From Pleurodeles waltl (Eukaryota; Chordata; Amphibia; Caudata; Salamandridae): DNA of 64,000 nucleotides. Shown here piece after piece: positions 22,391 to 35,600 of this stretch. Below the pieces are notes generated by a model, which ran no database searches, was not told the origin of the DNA, and saw only the letters and a list, made by a program, of their open reading frames with translations. The DNA lies in the NCBI RefSeq assembly GCF_031143425.1, contig NC_090447.1, forward strand, positions 133,939,106 to 134,003,105, given 5' to 3'. Numbering within the stretch: the first letter of the stretch is position 1; every line of letters starts with the position of its first letter. Both the position numbers and the translations under genes were made by a program.

Positions 22391-24605
22391 TATTAGATTT
22401 GACATTCTTGGTGTGGTCTCCCCTAACTTTTTGCCTCTGTTTTCCAGGTTGTTGATGTGTGCTGGACTCTGTTTTACAGTTTGTGTTACTCTGGGCACTT
22501 TACCACAGCTATCCAGTGCTAAAGTGCAAGTGTTCCTATTTGAAATGTATGTGTAATTGGTTTTCCATGATTGGCATATCTGATTTACTTGTAAGTCCTT
22601 AGTACAGTGCACTGAGGTGCCCAGGGTCTGTAAATCAAATGCTACTAGTGGGCCTGCAGCACTGATTGTGCCATCCACATTAGTAGCCCTGTAAACATGG
22701 CTTAGACCTGCCACTGCAGTGTCTGTGTGTTCAGTTTTGACAATTTGACTTGGCAAGTGCACTGACTTGCCAGCCCTAAACCTTCCAGTTTCTTACATGT
22801 AAGACACCGCTAAGGGAGGCCCTAGGTAGCCCCATGGGCAGGGTGTAGTGTGTGTTTAAGGTGGGACATTTAATAATGTGTTTTATATGTCCTGACAGTG
22901 ACATACTGCCAAATTCGTTTTTCACTGTTGCAAGGCCTATCTCTCCCATAGGTTAACTAATAAAATTAATTAAATATTCTTAAAGCACAGATTCCCTTTG
23001 GGAGTAGATGGACATGTGGAGTTTGGGGTCTCTGAACTCACAATTTAAAAATGCATCTTTTAGTGAAGTTGGTTTTGAGATTGTGTATTTGAAAATGTTA
23101 CTTTTAGAAAGTAGGCATTTTCATGCTTAAACCATTCTGTGACACTCCCTGTTTGTGGATTCCCTGTCTGGGTTAGTTTGACAGTTGGGCTGTTTGCACT
23201 TCTCTCTAGACAGTGACACAAAGGGAGATGGGGTGTAACCTGCATATCTGATGAGCCATCTGTGCTAGGAAGGAGGGGAGGAGTGGTCACCCACACCTGA
23301 AAGGGCTGTGCCTGCCCTCACACAATGCAGTCTCCAATCCCCTTGTGTGTGTCTGGGGCCTGACCTAGGCAGGATCTTACAAACAAGAGGGACTTTCCTT
23401 TGAAATAGGCCTACTTCGAAGGCAGAAAGGAGTATAAGAAGAGGACCCAAACCCCCTGAAAATGAGATCACTTCTGGAATCAAGAGGAACCTCTGCCAAG
23501 GAGAAGAGCTGAAGAGCTGAGGAGAAGTGCTGGCCTGCCTGTGACTGTGCTTTGTGGAGCTATCCTGCAGTTGCTGTTTCTGCCTGTGAAAGGGGACAAA
23601 GACTGGACTTTGTTGTGCATTCCTACCTGTGAAGAATCTCCAAGGGCGTGACTTGAGCTTGCCTCCTGTTGTTGAAGTCTCAGGGCCATCAAAGAATTCC
23701 CCTGCTAGCACCTGGACTATCTGCTGAGACTCCTACCCTGCCAAGTGGTGCCCTATCCAGGTCCTGAGCCCTTGAAAGGTGAAGCTGGCAAACAAAGGCT
23801 GAATATCCACGCACAGACCGCAGTGCAGGAAATTTTCAATGCACCTTCCGTGATGTGGCTGATAAATGATGCGCTGCCGGCTTCGTGGCTGAAATCAACA
23901 CTCCACCTGCATCACGGCTGGAAGATCGATGCAATGCGGCTGAAGAAACGATGCACAACACCCCCTAGCGGAGGCTGATAAAGAAGCAAACCCCACGCAG
24001 CACGGTTTTGTGATATTGTGTGACCGGATTTTCAACACTACACCGCTGGGTGCGGAAAACCCATACAAAGCCTGCCCGGACCCGAGGTGCCTGTCCGGAT
24101 CGACGCATCGCTCTCTTGCGGGAGAGAAGAAACAAAGCATGCCGACCTGACTGGAGGAGGAACGACACACCATTTTCCTAGCGAGTGAGAAATCGACACA
24201 TCGCTGGCCTTTTTCGTTGCACACTCACCTGTGTGGGTTTACTTTGACACTACCCAGGTACTTTTGAGCGCTAACAACTTTCTCACTGTTTTATAAAGGA
24301 TTTAAGACTCTTTTGCTTTTTAAGTTAATTTTTCTCATTTTGTTTTTGTTTTGTTTAGATAAATATTACCTAGTTTTCTAAACCTATGTTGTCATTTTGT
24401 AGTGTTTTCACTGAGGTACTATGTGTGTTGGTACAAATACTTTACACCTTGCTTCTGAAGTTAAGCAGGCCTACTTATGCCATGCTACCAAGGGGGTGAG
24501 CAGGGGTTAACTGAGTGTGATTCTCCTTTACCCTGACTAGAGTGAGGGTCCTTGCTTGGACAAGGAGGGTAACCTGACTGCCAACCAAAGATCCCATTTC
24601 TAAAA
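22391..24605 (+). mobile_element. LTR-like TG...CA element, copy 2 (intron 2 of SLCO)
   Basis: This copy is about 2.2 kb and colinear with copy 3 (2,142 bp, opposite strand). It has the CCCTAACTTTTTGCC block near the start, 'gcactttaccacagct', a TATA-like 'gtataagaag' (about 23431), a CpG-rich stretch with repeated 'gacgcatcg'-type words (about 23880-24200) and the terminal 'ccctgactagagtgagggtcc' region. Its ends (TATTAG... and ...TTTCTAAAA) are mutated and no target duplication is clear. It starts only about 120 bp after the exon 2 donor. Confidence 0.75.
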
Positions 24606-24858
24606 GCCATGTTTTCCTATAATATGAAAATTGCATTTGACTTTTTTCTCCAGTCGTTTACTTTTTTAATATGAAACACTGAGGTATGGCTTCCCAAAAT
24701 CCTGTGCAGGATTGTAGAAGTAGAACGTCGAGCGTGTGCTTAATGCTAAAATGTCTCCAAATCCGCAAGTCCCCGGATGCAGGAAAAGGTTGTGCAGAGC
24801 CAGACCTTCAAATGAGTATGCATGAGCCAGACATGTGACTGTGCGTTACTAATACTAT

Positions 24859-25873
24859 GGGCCTCATTATGACCCTGGAAGTCCGAAGATCGCCAGCGCA
24901 GCTGTGGCTGTGTCACCACTGATGGGCCGGCTGTGAATCCCACCAAATTAGTAGTTTGGCCGAACCGCCGAGCCTCCACTCATTACTGCATTTCCCCGGG
25001 CTGGAGGTGAGCACCTCCAGCATGGCAGATGGCATAATACCGTTAGTGGACTCATGAGGCAAGAGACCAACAGCATTTTTCTGCCGGTTGCACCGCCAGA
25101 AAAAGCTGGCGGTCATGCACACTGGTGACAGAAATAAACATTCCTGTCACCAGGATACACTCGCACACATATCCACATACCCGCACACATGCACTCACAT
25201 ACTCCCACTCACAAACAAACACACCCCCACTCACCCAAGCACTCGCGTCATACACCCCATTCACATTAACAGACATACACAAACACTGCACTCATGCATG
25301 CATTCACTCCCCATCCCCAGCGCATACATACATTCACACCCCCGAGAGCATACATATATTCACACCACCTCCCCATTCCCCCAGCGCATACATACATTCA
25401 CACCTACTGCCCACTGCACCGCATAAAAACATTCACCGGTCTCCCCGTTCACTCACACAAACACTCACCATCCTCCCCATCCACTCTTACAAACACTCAC
25501 CCCCTCCCCGTCCACTTACATACACATGCACATGCATACAGGCACTCACCTCCTCCATCCGCTCAGTCACACTCACGCACTCAGTCGCTCACACCCGCAG
25601 ACACACACTCACCCCCTCCCCATCCACAAACACTCACTCCCATCCACAAATACTCACTCACCCCCACCCCACTCACCCCATCCACAAATACTCACTCACC
25701 TCATCCCATCCATAAACACTCACCCATGCAGACATGCACCCACAAACACCCACCCTTTCCCTGCATTCGCGACATTCACACATGCAGACTTGCACCCACA
25801 AACACCACCACTCTTTCCCCACATTCACAACATTTGTACATGCACTCGCACATGCACTCACACATGTAGACAT

Positions 25874-25911
<38 letters not shown>

Positions 25912-26261
25912 CCTCCCCTGTCGGAGATCCACTTACCTCATCTGTAGAGGAGGTTGTCTGGTAGGGGACAGGTCCTAGTGCTTCCGCCGCCGGCAGCACC
26001 TCACTATCTAGGTACCTCCATACCATATTACAAGTTGTAATATGATGTGTGGTCTCTTTTTGGCGTGGCACTAACGGTGGCGGTACCGCCTCTGCACCGC
26101 TGACCACCAGCATGACTGGTCTCTGAATTCCACCCAATTTCAGTTGGAATTCAGAGATCAGCCATATTAGAGCGGTATTAAAACCTCCAGCACTGGCGGT
26201 ATTTCGGCACTGGCATCTTCGGCAGTGTTCGAAAAAGACTGCTGAAGTCGTGATGAAGGCC
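24859..26261. mobile_element. Inverted-repeat DNA transposon with CA-rich core, TAT duplication
   Basis: The ends GGGCCTCATTATGAC and GTGATGAAGGCC form a short inverted repeat flanked by TAT (24856-24858 and 26262-26264). The left end is the reverse complement of the right ends of the elements at 32754 and 50546, so this is the same family in the opposite orientation. The core (about 25090-25915) is a degenerate CACA/CATTCACA minisatellite. It ends in a pure (CA)18 at 25875-25910. Confidence 0.8.
25140..25915. repeat. CA-rich minisatellite and (CA)18 microsatellite
   Basis: Nearly 800 bp of C/A-dominated sequence with recurring 'catacattcaca' and 'cactcacc' words, ending in a pure CA run (25875-25910). 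Thr/His/Pro-rich frames here, and their minus-strand Cys/Val counterparts, are translation of the repeat and not genes. Confidence 0.9.
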
Positions 26262-27078
26262 TATATTCCAACCTGGTGCTAAGGAACACTTTGCCAAAAA
26301 ACAGAGGACTGCTATTAAATAGTTTAGAGACCAGATTCCCCTAAGTAGGGTCTTGCAGCCAACATCAGCATATAACAGCAAATACTTTTCCCGCTTTCTG
26401 GCAGTGTAAAATTTATTTAGTGAAGGTGCTCATTCATCTTCACTAAAGATTCATGCCTGTCTCTTCTGTACATCTTCCTATTCCTCATGTCTGTACAAAC
26501 ACATACAGTTATGGGTGTTCACAGTCCAGCTCAGTCTTCTCTGGATGTACAGGCAGCTTGTGCACTCATAACTGCTTGATCAATCTGGGATATTTTTGCT
26601 GAGTCAAACACATTTTACAAAAATATGATGATGAAGACTGCAAGGATTATTTTTTATCACATGCACAGCCTTTTTTTTCTATAGGGCCTGTCAAATAGGA
26701 TCTCATTAAAGAGGATGTCCTTGGACATATTTTGAGGCGGTGACACTATATGAGACCATCTAGTGGCGGTTGGCATTGCCTGCTTCATCATGAATACATC
26801 ACAAATGCAGGATATGCTTTCTTTTGTGATGTGTAAATACATTTAGCATTGACAGTGAAGGGCGAACAGCCACAGCATTTCTAGTATAAAATACTAGAAA
26901 TGTGGTGCAATTCACACATGATATAGCTGTTTGCTGAATTTGACGCTCCCAGTAATGGAAATTCATACTCCAGCTACACTTAAGGAAAACTAAACATCAA
27001 ATTCCATCCTTACTGTGACATTTCATTGTTACACATGAATAGATTTGTATTCTCATGTCTCACTGGAATGAACACTGA
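26262..27078. other. Intronic sequence, nothing recognised
   Basis: Unremarkable AT-rich intron 2 sequence between two DNA transposons. Confidence 0.5.
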
Positions 27079-27269
27079 GGGCCTGATTACAACTTTGGAG
27101 GAGGTGTTAATCCGTCCCAAAAGTGACGGTAAAGTGACGGATATACCACCAGCCGTATTACGAGTCCATTATTTCCTATGGAACTCGTAATACGGCTGGT
27201 GGTATATCCGTCACTTTACCGTCACTTTTGGGACGGATTAACACCTCCTCCAAAGTTGTAATCAGGCCC
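27079..27269. mobile_element. Perfect palindromic MITE (191 bp)
   Basis: The two halves are exact inverted complements for about 87 nt on each side of a loop of about 17 nt (27166-27182). The ends are GGGCCTGATTACAAC and GTTGTAATCAGGCCC. The flanks are TGA on the left and TAA on the right, a 3-bp duplication with at most one change. The lack of any mismatch between arms implies a very recent insertion or arm homogenisation. The transcribed strand would form a long perfect hairpin. Confidence 0.92.
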
Positions 27270-27385
27270 TAAATGTGTCCCTCATAGAAGGACAAAGGCT
27301 TTCACCAACTGTTCTGAGTAAAGGAGTCACACTCAAGGTTAAACTCATCTGTCCCAGGGAGAACAATAAACTATGTAACTTTACT

Positions 27386-27784
27386 GTTCCATGTGTAGAT
27401 GTTTGTGAAAAAGTTCTATGTAGTAGAACTATAAGAATCCTGTTGAATGTACTAATTTTACATATTTCTCTTTTGCTTTGCTTTGATTGGTTTCAAGCCA
27501 GTGAACCATGCACTATGGTATTGAACATATAAAATCCTTTGTTTAGAACCCTGTATAAGAGTGTGATTTCTTGAAGTGGACACAAGCCTCTTTCCACCTG
27601 CTTTAGAAGGCAAATCTATGTTGGACTTCTACATCATATTAGCCACTTTACTGAGTTATTGATTGATTCTGTACTTTAGCTGAATCTTGCATTATGATTT
27701 ATTGACTAATTGATTTTGGCCATATTACATTAACTCCTATATGACAACATTTCTTAAAATAAAACCTTTATGGTTGAAGCTTCA
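27386..27784 (+). repeat. LTR-like direct repeat, left copy
   Basis: About 400 bp aligned by eye to 30276-30690. Shared landmarks in order are 'tgttcca', 'tatg(t)agtagaa', 'agaaccctgtataa', 'gttggacttct', 'actgagtt.ttgattgatt' and 'aataaaacctttatgg'. A TATA-like box (about 27553) and an AATAAA-type signal (about 27760) are placed as in an LTR. The copies differ at roughly a third of positions, so this is old. Exact ends are uncertain. Confidence 0.55.
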
Positions 27785-30275
27785 TTGTCTGTCATTTCTT
27801 GTAAATCTAAATGTGTTCTACATTGCTGTCATTTGAAACTGCTATATTTGACTTCAGAAATTATGATGGGTCTAGCAGGGAGCACACAAGTCTGTCTAGG
27901 TACTACACTCTTCCAGTCCATTAAGGCATACTTGTGTTTTGTTGTGCCGTCACACACAAAATGATCTATAAACCTGTCTATGTGTGGTAGACGCTGAACC
28001 CCAATAATCATTGTATGAACCCCACGAATCTCATGAACTACCCTCTTCATCAAAAACTTAGCAAAGTAAGATTATAATTAGAAACTGGGACCATCAAAAA
28101 ATTGAGTTCTAGATAAAAATTAATTTTTAAAATACATAATTATTAATAACACATTACAGGGGAATGCATAATTTTGTCATGAAGACTCGCAATGTACAAT
28201 CATAAATCATGACAGAACCCTGGTCAGTAAATAAAAGTCTCTCTAAATTACAAGCGCCAAACTCTTAAAGAGTATTGAGAGCATCATAAGTGAGGAAGAA
28301 AATCTCAGAATACTCACACAGAGTCTTGGGCGGAAAATGGAAAGTTGCACCGATCGTTCATAACCAGGTGTTTTTATACACAAGGTATGCCTATTGATAA
28401 ATAAAACTTCAAATTCAGCTTGATGCAATCATGGTTAGGTCACATTGGCACATCAAAAATGAATTTCATGAATCTGAAAGGTTCTGAATGCCAACCCATT
28501 TTCTAAGGTAAGATAAATCTTCCACTTGCTTCTTCAGCAGCTGTACCGTGGAGATGAACAACTCAATATGAAACATTTCTGAACAATAGCTCATAGATTT
28601 ACGTTCTTCTGCATGCCTCCTTCAGGACTTCCATCAGAAATCCTTCAAAATGGTGTATCAGGGTACACAATGGAAAGTTTAATTCACAATACATGCTTTC
28701 TAATATGATAATCAAGTTGTGTCATTACACTCCGTATTCCACAGAAACAGTGGAGAGAGAAGACTTGCAGTGGGTAGCTAATTGGGAGGCGAATGAACAG
28801 GAGCAAGATGAGTAGAACACCAGAAACTGCATACATTTTAATTAAACAATATCTTGCGTTAACATCTGGCATAACTATACTACATCATTTATCACACTTT
28901 CAAATGAGATAGTCATATTCATTTAAGTACAAAGTAATTAGTTCATTGGTTAGGGTCATATGCATTATTAAAATGACTAACTCACACAAATAATTTGTCA
29001 CCCAAAATTGCACTTTGGAAAACCTCTCTCTAGCTGTGATGATCAAGGGTAAAGCAGTTTAGTCCTCTGGGAGTCACTAATCCCCTTTTGTGTTCTCACA
29101 TTGCAAAGCAGTTTAATAATTATTTAACTAACACTTCTTTCTATTTGTCTTGTGTACTTTGAAGTTAACATGCATACAACTAAGCCCTCCACCATCCTCT
29201 TATTGCCTTTCTCCAAACATGACAACTTCCACTATGGCACTCTATATATCATTACTTAATGCCAAACCTACCTCCTCTGAGCAGTATTGCCTGCTTCAGT
29301 TTGTTGGGAGTACCTCCCATATCAGCTTTTGGATTGCATATGCCTGTCCCACAGCAGCAACAGTTATCATTTTGAATAATTCCTCAATGTATAGTTGTGG
29401 TGCCAGGGAAGTGTTGTGGCACATAAGCTGCACACAGCAGATGACTTTTAGAGCATTTGCTCCTCCAGTTGTAGGTTTCCTGTACAATTTGACCTTAACT
29501 CAGTAGTGACCTGCTTGTGTGCCACAGTTTGAAGGTGTAGGCTGCCTTTTGTATGAGGCACTGTTGGGTATAAAGAACAAGGTTTACTCATGTACAGATC
29601 ACCTAGTGAGTTTTAACTGCCCACACCATTTTCCCCCTTTTGTTGCTAAGGCTAAAGTCAAAGAAAAGAGGGGACTCAGTGCTCATCTTTCCTGTGTCTC
29701 CTCAAGGTGATATCTCTGTAATTTAAGACCTTCTCATTCATTAAATGTACCAACATTGACTCCTTAAGTGCCATGTTGTTGTGATCCCAGTTGTCTGTTT
29801 GCATGATCTTGGCCACTTCCATGTGATTGCAAGGGTAGTGAGAGGATGCCATAGCTGGCCCTTTGCCCTTCATGGGAGTATGTGATTACAGAACAATGTA
29901 CGCGTATGCAGCAGCCTAATTTTATTCCCGACAGTACTTCCTAAAGCCTGGCACAACGGAAGACTGTTAGTAAGAGGCCATCGGAATGACACTACATGTG
30001 ACCAATCACTGGCATGCTCAATGTTTTCTAGAATTGTTCTTCTGACATTTAATACATTTCACTAATACAGCTTGAACTCTGACTAACACAGACATTTTAG
30101 GCCTCATACTTCATCTTGTTTGTGATGCTTAGGGCAGCAAATGAACTCACTTGTATAATCAGGTCCCAGTAGAATAACGTACTTTTCACAAGGAAGGCAG
30201 TAACCTTCACAGAAAACATTGAATTGTTACATTAGTAGCTGTCTTAGCAGAATCACCCTTGATGCAACAATATTT
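27785..30275 (+). other. Interior between LTR-like repeats, non-coding
   Basis: About 2.5 kb of AT-rich sequence inside intron 2, with only short frames and no reverse transcriptase, zinc-knuckle or protease motif. If the flanking repeats are LTRs, this is a non-autonomous interior. Confidence 0.4.
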
Positions 30276-30690
30276 GTTCCAGCACTTGTGGCATTCATGA
30301 GAGGCTCCATGTTGTAGAATTTGGAGAGATTTTTTATGTGTATTTTTTTGCAACTGTTGTATTTTGTGTACTTTTGACTGGTTTAATTCATGGGAACCAT
30401 ATCATAGTAAAGGTATGAAATACTTTGTCCAGAACCCTATAAAGGTGTGCTCTTCTGGACATATAGAGAGAGCCTTTCTTATAGAAGCTTGGAGGTGAAT
30501 CCATGCTGGACTTCTCTCCCATTTTATACTTTATATTTTGCTTTCCTGAACTTCACTGAGTTTTTGATTGATTTCTGTATCTTAATTGGGCTTCGCAGTC
30601 TGATTTATGGATTCATTGATATTGACTATCATAATCGATTCATGTTTGGCAAAATTCAGAACATAAAACCTTTAAGGCTTAAGACTTCAC
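30276..30690 (+). repeat. LTR-like direct repeat, right copy
   Basis: Partner of 27386-27784, with 'agaaccctataaagg' (TATA-like, about 30433) and 'acataaaacctttaagg' near its end. The 2.5 kb between the copies has no recognisable gag or pol, so the pair could be a non-autonomous LTR element or a segmental direct duplication. Confidence 0.55.
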
Positions 30691-32753
30691 TAGAATGGTT
30701 TACCACAGTTTCAGCAAGCAACACCAAAATCCATAAAGGGATTAACACTGCTCCATCACTCATTCAAGGTTAAGGGCTGGAGTGTGATGTTAACACTTAT
30801 AGTATGAATGACAGTGTAGATAGAAATTGAAACTTGCCTAATCACCATGCAGAAAATGCATGATGATTGCCCAAATTGCAAGTTCAGTATTGCCAAACAC
30901 TCCCTGTTTGAGCACAGGAAATGAAATGTGTGCAGAGGGGCTCAGGAGCGGGTGTGGATGTTTTGATGTCAATCTGAATCCAAAGTGGGAGTTGAAGCTA
31001 GAGCAGATGAAAAACAAAAAGTCTCAGTTGCTACAGGGGAGCTAGAATGTGTAAAATCATAAGGTATTCACCCTGCACATTGCTCCACTCTCCTGCCCTT
31101 TCCACCTCCACTACAAAGCATGTATCTTTCAGAAACCACTGACATTTAATTCATTGTCTTCATATTTGATTATTCACTTCATGGACAAAATCAGCATTAG
31201 GACACATCCAGAGCATGTGTACGGACATAGTAGAGCAATGGACATGCACTTACATTTACACATTAATATTGAGCAGAACAATTTCGATGTGCTAACAAAA
31301 TTAGAAATGCAGCTGAAAAACATTTATAACAGTCACAACAGAAATGTAGCTGCTGCTGGGACATTCTTGTCATTTACCCAGGATCTTGTGGCACTTACAC
31401 CTGCATTTGCTCTCCTGTCAAAGTTCTGAACCCCCAGCGGCAGGACTTTTCTCTTTACCCTAACACAAATACACCAGAGTTACATATGTGGGTTATTGTG
31501 GCCACAGTTTATCCAAACACACTGATTGCCACCTCACACGTGGAAATCTTCCTTATTGATAGTTAGCAATATTTGGTTTCACATATGGATATGTGTGGGT
31601 GGGTTGTATGTGGTTTCAAAAACAATTTAATTGAATACCATTACTGTGAAACATCTTAATCTAAACATTTTAATGCAAATTCCAAGATGAATGACATTTA
31701 CCATTTTATAGAATCAAATTCATAGAATGCTTTTTTTTCGAAATTGGCTTCTGCATATTACTTTTTTTAAATGAATTTGCTTGTAAAATTTCACCACTAC
31801 TTCCATCATCCTTTTGTATTGTTAGGCTTTCACTAAGTGGCCAAGGTATGCCCAGATGTGGGTCCCTTGCTCACTGTGCCACTGGATTCAAGCTAGCCTG
31901 GATAATGGGTGGGGGGGAATACCCCAACACCAGTCCTAGGATGCTTATTTCTGGTTCAGAGAGGACCTGGCCTGGCAGTTTGAGCTGGACTGTTCCCATG
32001 GTGAGCTGGTTCAAGGCGGATTTCATATGGCTGGGTCCAACCTGGGTGGCGTGCTGAGCAAAAATTACTGATGGATGTTACCCAGATCTGTGTCTGGGAT
32101 GAATGTTTGAGTTGTTCTGCATTCCGTCCATCATCTGGTCCATTTGCTTCTGGACATCAAATGACTGCTTCTCTTACCCTCACACATAGTACACTGACTT
32201 CCTAAGAACTGTGTCTCAGGTGCACAAATCAACTATCATCATACATGCTTCTCATCCATCTGAATATAATACGTGAGAAACCCTGTATCTTTACCACTGT
32301 GACACCCACTCACATTAGGGTCCACGGTTGTGTAGCCTCCTCATCTTCATCCCTAACACAAATAATTTTGTTTCTGTAATTCACTTTGCACACTCTTGTC
32401 CTGATTGCAGATTTAATCTACTGAAGGACGTTTGAAATTCCTCACATGAAAACAGCTCCCAAACCTATAGCAAGTCTTGCCAGTATATTTCTACTCCTCT
32501 ATAATCCCCTACTTCTTCTTTTATGCTACTCAATATTCAGATCACCTAAGGTTTTGACCATTTATTGTCAACTTACTTTGGCACACTCATGAACTCTGAT
32601 TTCTTAGAGAAATCTTTCAGAATTTTCAAGCCTTTTTGCAATATTTATAGTGTCTCTCAAAAATATTTCTGGCCCTTTCCATATTCTTTCTTGTACTTTA
32701 TTACTCTTTTTTCACTAAGATCTGGCCTCTTAAGACTTGGTCACACCATATAG
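30691..32753. other. Intronic sequence; GC-rich patch at about 31818-32150
   Basis: Mostly AT-rich. A GC-rich block near 31818-32150 stands out and contains a weak B-box-like 'ggattcaagc'. It could be an interspersed repeat, but I cannot classify it. Confidence 0.35.
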
Positions 32754-33757
32754 GCCCTCATTTGGACCTTTGTGGGCCAAAAGACCGTCACCGTGGCTAC
32801 CAGCCATCTGCCGTATTATGACCACAGCAAGATTTCTGCCAGAAGGATGACGGAAATCCGGCTGTGGCCATGCCGGCGGATGGCGGTTAGGTGGCGCTGC
32901 TGTGGTAAGGTGGCACTGCTGCCACCAGCAGCGCCATGCCAGTAGACCACCACTGGCCGTATTATGAGAAATAATACGTCCTGGGTGTGTTCTGCTGGTG
33001 GACTCTGCTGCTGGCAGGACCCCTCTGTACACAGGTAAGTGGGTGTTCCGACAGGGGAGGAGGTGGGGGGTGTTGTGTGTGTGTGGGGTGTGTGTATGTC
33101 TGTGTGTCGTGTATGCAGGTATGTGTTGCGTGTGGTATGTGTGTGCATGTCTGGAGGTGTGAGTGCATGTATTTTGAGTTGTGTGAATACGTGTCTGCGT
33201 GTATGTATGTAAGTGTGTGCAGAAGTGTGTGTTAATGGATGTATGCATGCGCGAATGAATGTGGGAATGGGTGTGTGTATGCATATGTGCATGTGTGAAG
33301 GGAGGGGCGTGTATGAAGGGGGTCTGGAGAGAAGAGGGATTGGGGGGAAACCTGGGGAGAAAAGCAGGGAAGACCCCTATCAGTGACCCCTGATAGTGCC
33401 TCCCGCCATGGTTTTGTGGATGGGTAGAGTGGTGGTGAAGACCTCTATCAGTGACAGGGAATAGATTCCCTGTCACTGATAGTGCCTACCGCTATGGTAT
33501 TCGTTGCCATAAGGAAGCCACGAAAACCATGGCGGTAGGCTGGGTCATGATCCCGCAGGCGGTAAGGTGACAGCAGCGGGCTGGAAATTGATATCTCCAG
33601 CCCGGCGGCCAATACCGCTGTGGCCGTCGGTGTGCTACATTGATGGTTTGGCTTCAGCCACACCGCTAATGTCATAATATGGTGGAAAGTACCGCCAGCC
33701 TGTTGGCAGTACTTTCCTCCATATTACCACCGACTGCCAGGGTCATAATGAACCCCA
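32754..33757. mobile_element. Inverted-repeat DNA transposon with GT-rich core, TAG duplication
   Basis: It begins GCCCTCATTTGGACC and ends GGTCATAATGAACCCCA, with TAG on both sides (32751-32753 and 33758-33760). It is colinear with 50546-51457: a GC-rich left arm ('ccagccatctgccgtattatgacc'-type words), a GT-rich core (33060-33300), and a right arm with 'gtcataatatggtggaaagt' and 'accgccagcctgttggcagt'. An extra hairpin, 'cactatcagtgacagg' type, lies at 33440-33490. It encodes nothing credible. Confidence 0.85.
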
Positions 33758-34379
33758 TAGTTTTGAATTGACACGTTAGGCAGAAACATACTCTTCAAAT
33801 TGTTTCAACATCTTTTTTAGCCCTGGAATGAAATTTTAATTTCTCCATGACAGTATTTCATTTTTTGCCATATCTTAAATTCAACTTTCGGACTGTATTC
33901 CTAAAAACATCTATATTGCTAACATTCCAGAGTAGTATGCCCCACCTAAGTTGTGCTTAAACAAAAATAGTTTCCTCTGTGGAGTGCACTTGCAGCCTTC
34001 AAGTTTATCATAGTTCCTAATCCATCTGAAGGATCACAAACCTGTTTTAGAAAGAATGGTTGTGTTGAAATCGTGGCCATTGTGCACAATTATGTGATAG
34101 ATACTGATGTTGCCATGTCCTTAGGAAATTATACTTCTATCATAAAGGAACAACATGCTCTGGAGACTTAAACTCAATAATAATATTCTCTTTGGCAAGC
34201 ACAAACATTAATATCCCTCATTTTCTATTAAATATTTGTATTCCCGAGGATGAAAAAATAGTTTTGTTCACCAGTGGCAGTCAGTACCTTTTCAAATCTG
34301 AGATCTCGATATACCCCTTTTATAAATAACTCTCGATGTTGTGGGGCCATAAAAAAGTGGATTATTTGTTGTAGACGTG
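33758..34379. other. Intronic sequence, nothing recognised
   Basis: AT-rich intron 2 sequence without structure that I can see. Confidence 0.5.
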
Positions 34380-35600
34380 AGTACCCCAAAAGTCACTGAA
34401 TAAACCTGTGCTTACTCTGGCAGCTTGCCTCGGTTGTAGTCAAGCTTAACGTAGAAGCAATATGTAAAGTATTTATGTATCACTCAGGACCAAGCTTGTC
34501 CCACTGAAGATTTACCTTTTGACTTTAACGTGGTTTCTGCGTGCAATTCTTTAGCAGAGCTCTGCATCACTCAGAGTCAGATCTGGTGAGGGTTCCACCT
34601 CTGCGTGAGGCTCTGTAGAACTCTGTGTCACTTGGAGTTGGACCTGGTGGAGCCTTTGGTGAGGAGCATCATGAGTCTATGGGGCTTTACTTCATGTTGG
34701 AGCCAGTGAAGTCTTCGGTGGGTAGCAACATGGCTCTCCAGGGCTTTGTGTCATTTCTCTTCAGAGCCAGTGAAGCCTTCAGTCAGGATGTGTGTGGCAT
34801 CACTCTGTGTCACCTAGTGTTGGACCTGCAAACGCCCTGGATAGGAAGCTGCACAGCTCTGCAGAAATTTGCGTTGCTTTGCGTCAGATGCAGTGTAACC
34901 TTCAGTTGAGCAGGGAGAAGTACATACCGTCTCCAGGCAAGACATTCAGGACTGCATTTGGGGGGGCCAGGACTTTCTCCCAACAGAGAGGACCAGGTCA
35001 GATCCAGTTGGTTCTGGTCAGCTGGAAAGCAAGAAAGGCCTTTGTAAGCTTGTTGTGTCTCTGTAGCATAAACAGGCGGTCAAGCAGCTGACTCTTGGGG
35101 TCATGTCTGGTTCAAGGCAAGTAGGCCCAGCCTTACTCTTTAAGACATCAGCACAGTCCTTCTTCAGCATTTTAGCAGATCTAGTAGTGTTCTGAATTCA
35201 GATTCTGGGGATGACACTTTTGCACTCAGTGCAAGCCTCTGGATGGGGAATACACCTTGATCTTACCCTATAACTGGTTCTGGTCAGGTCTTCTCTTTCC
35301 TCTGGGTTTGACTCCAAGTTGTCTTGTCAAATAAATGGCAGGCAGGCCAAGGTGTGCGCTACATCTGCCATCTGCCAGTAACAAGGTAGGATTCTCCTGA
35401 AATCAGGAAGGGCTGGATACAGCCCCCAGACTACCTTTTAAAGTGTAAACAGGGCAAGGGCTCAGCTTTTGCCCAGTCATCCTAACAGGAAGACCCTCAC
35501 CTCACCACACCCAGGCACTCTTGTCCACTGTTTGCTCTCATTCTCTATTGGATGTCACTTAGACCCCTTTGGGGGAAAGCATCCCTGTATTTCTCTGTTA
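34380..35600 (-). mobile_element. Diverged member of the TG...CA element family, copy 4, with internal repeats
   Basis: The block 'gtcaagcttaacgtagaagcaatatgtaaagtattta' (34439 on) parallels the 5' part of copy 3, and the 'accttttaaagtg' and TATA-like blocks follow. Inside, an imperfect unit of about 65-75 bp recurs between 34555 and 34900 ('ctctgtgtcacttggagttgga' variants). Ends were not located and no duplication was found. It sits in intron 2. Confidence 0.45.

Noticed and set aside
25088..26137. Several 100-196 codon open frames on both strands
   Set aside because: They are translations of a CA-rich minisatellite inside a DNA transposon, with Thr/His/Pro or Cys/Val runs and no start context.
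27079..27269. Bidirectional terminator or miRNA precursor
   Set aside because: The perfect arms, transposon-like ends and near-matching 3-bp flanks are better explained by a MITE.
32730..33476. A 248-codon minus-strand frame
   Set aside because: It follows the GT-rich core and arms of the transposon at 32754-33757. Composition is repeat-driven, and the same frame type recurs in the sister copy at 50.5 kb.
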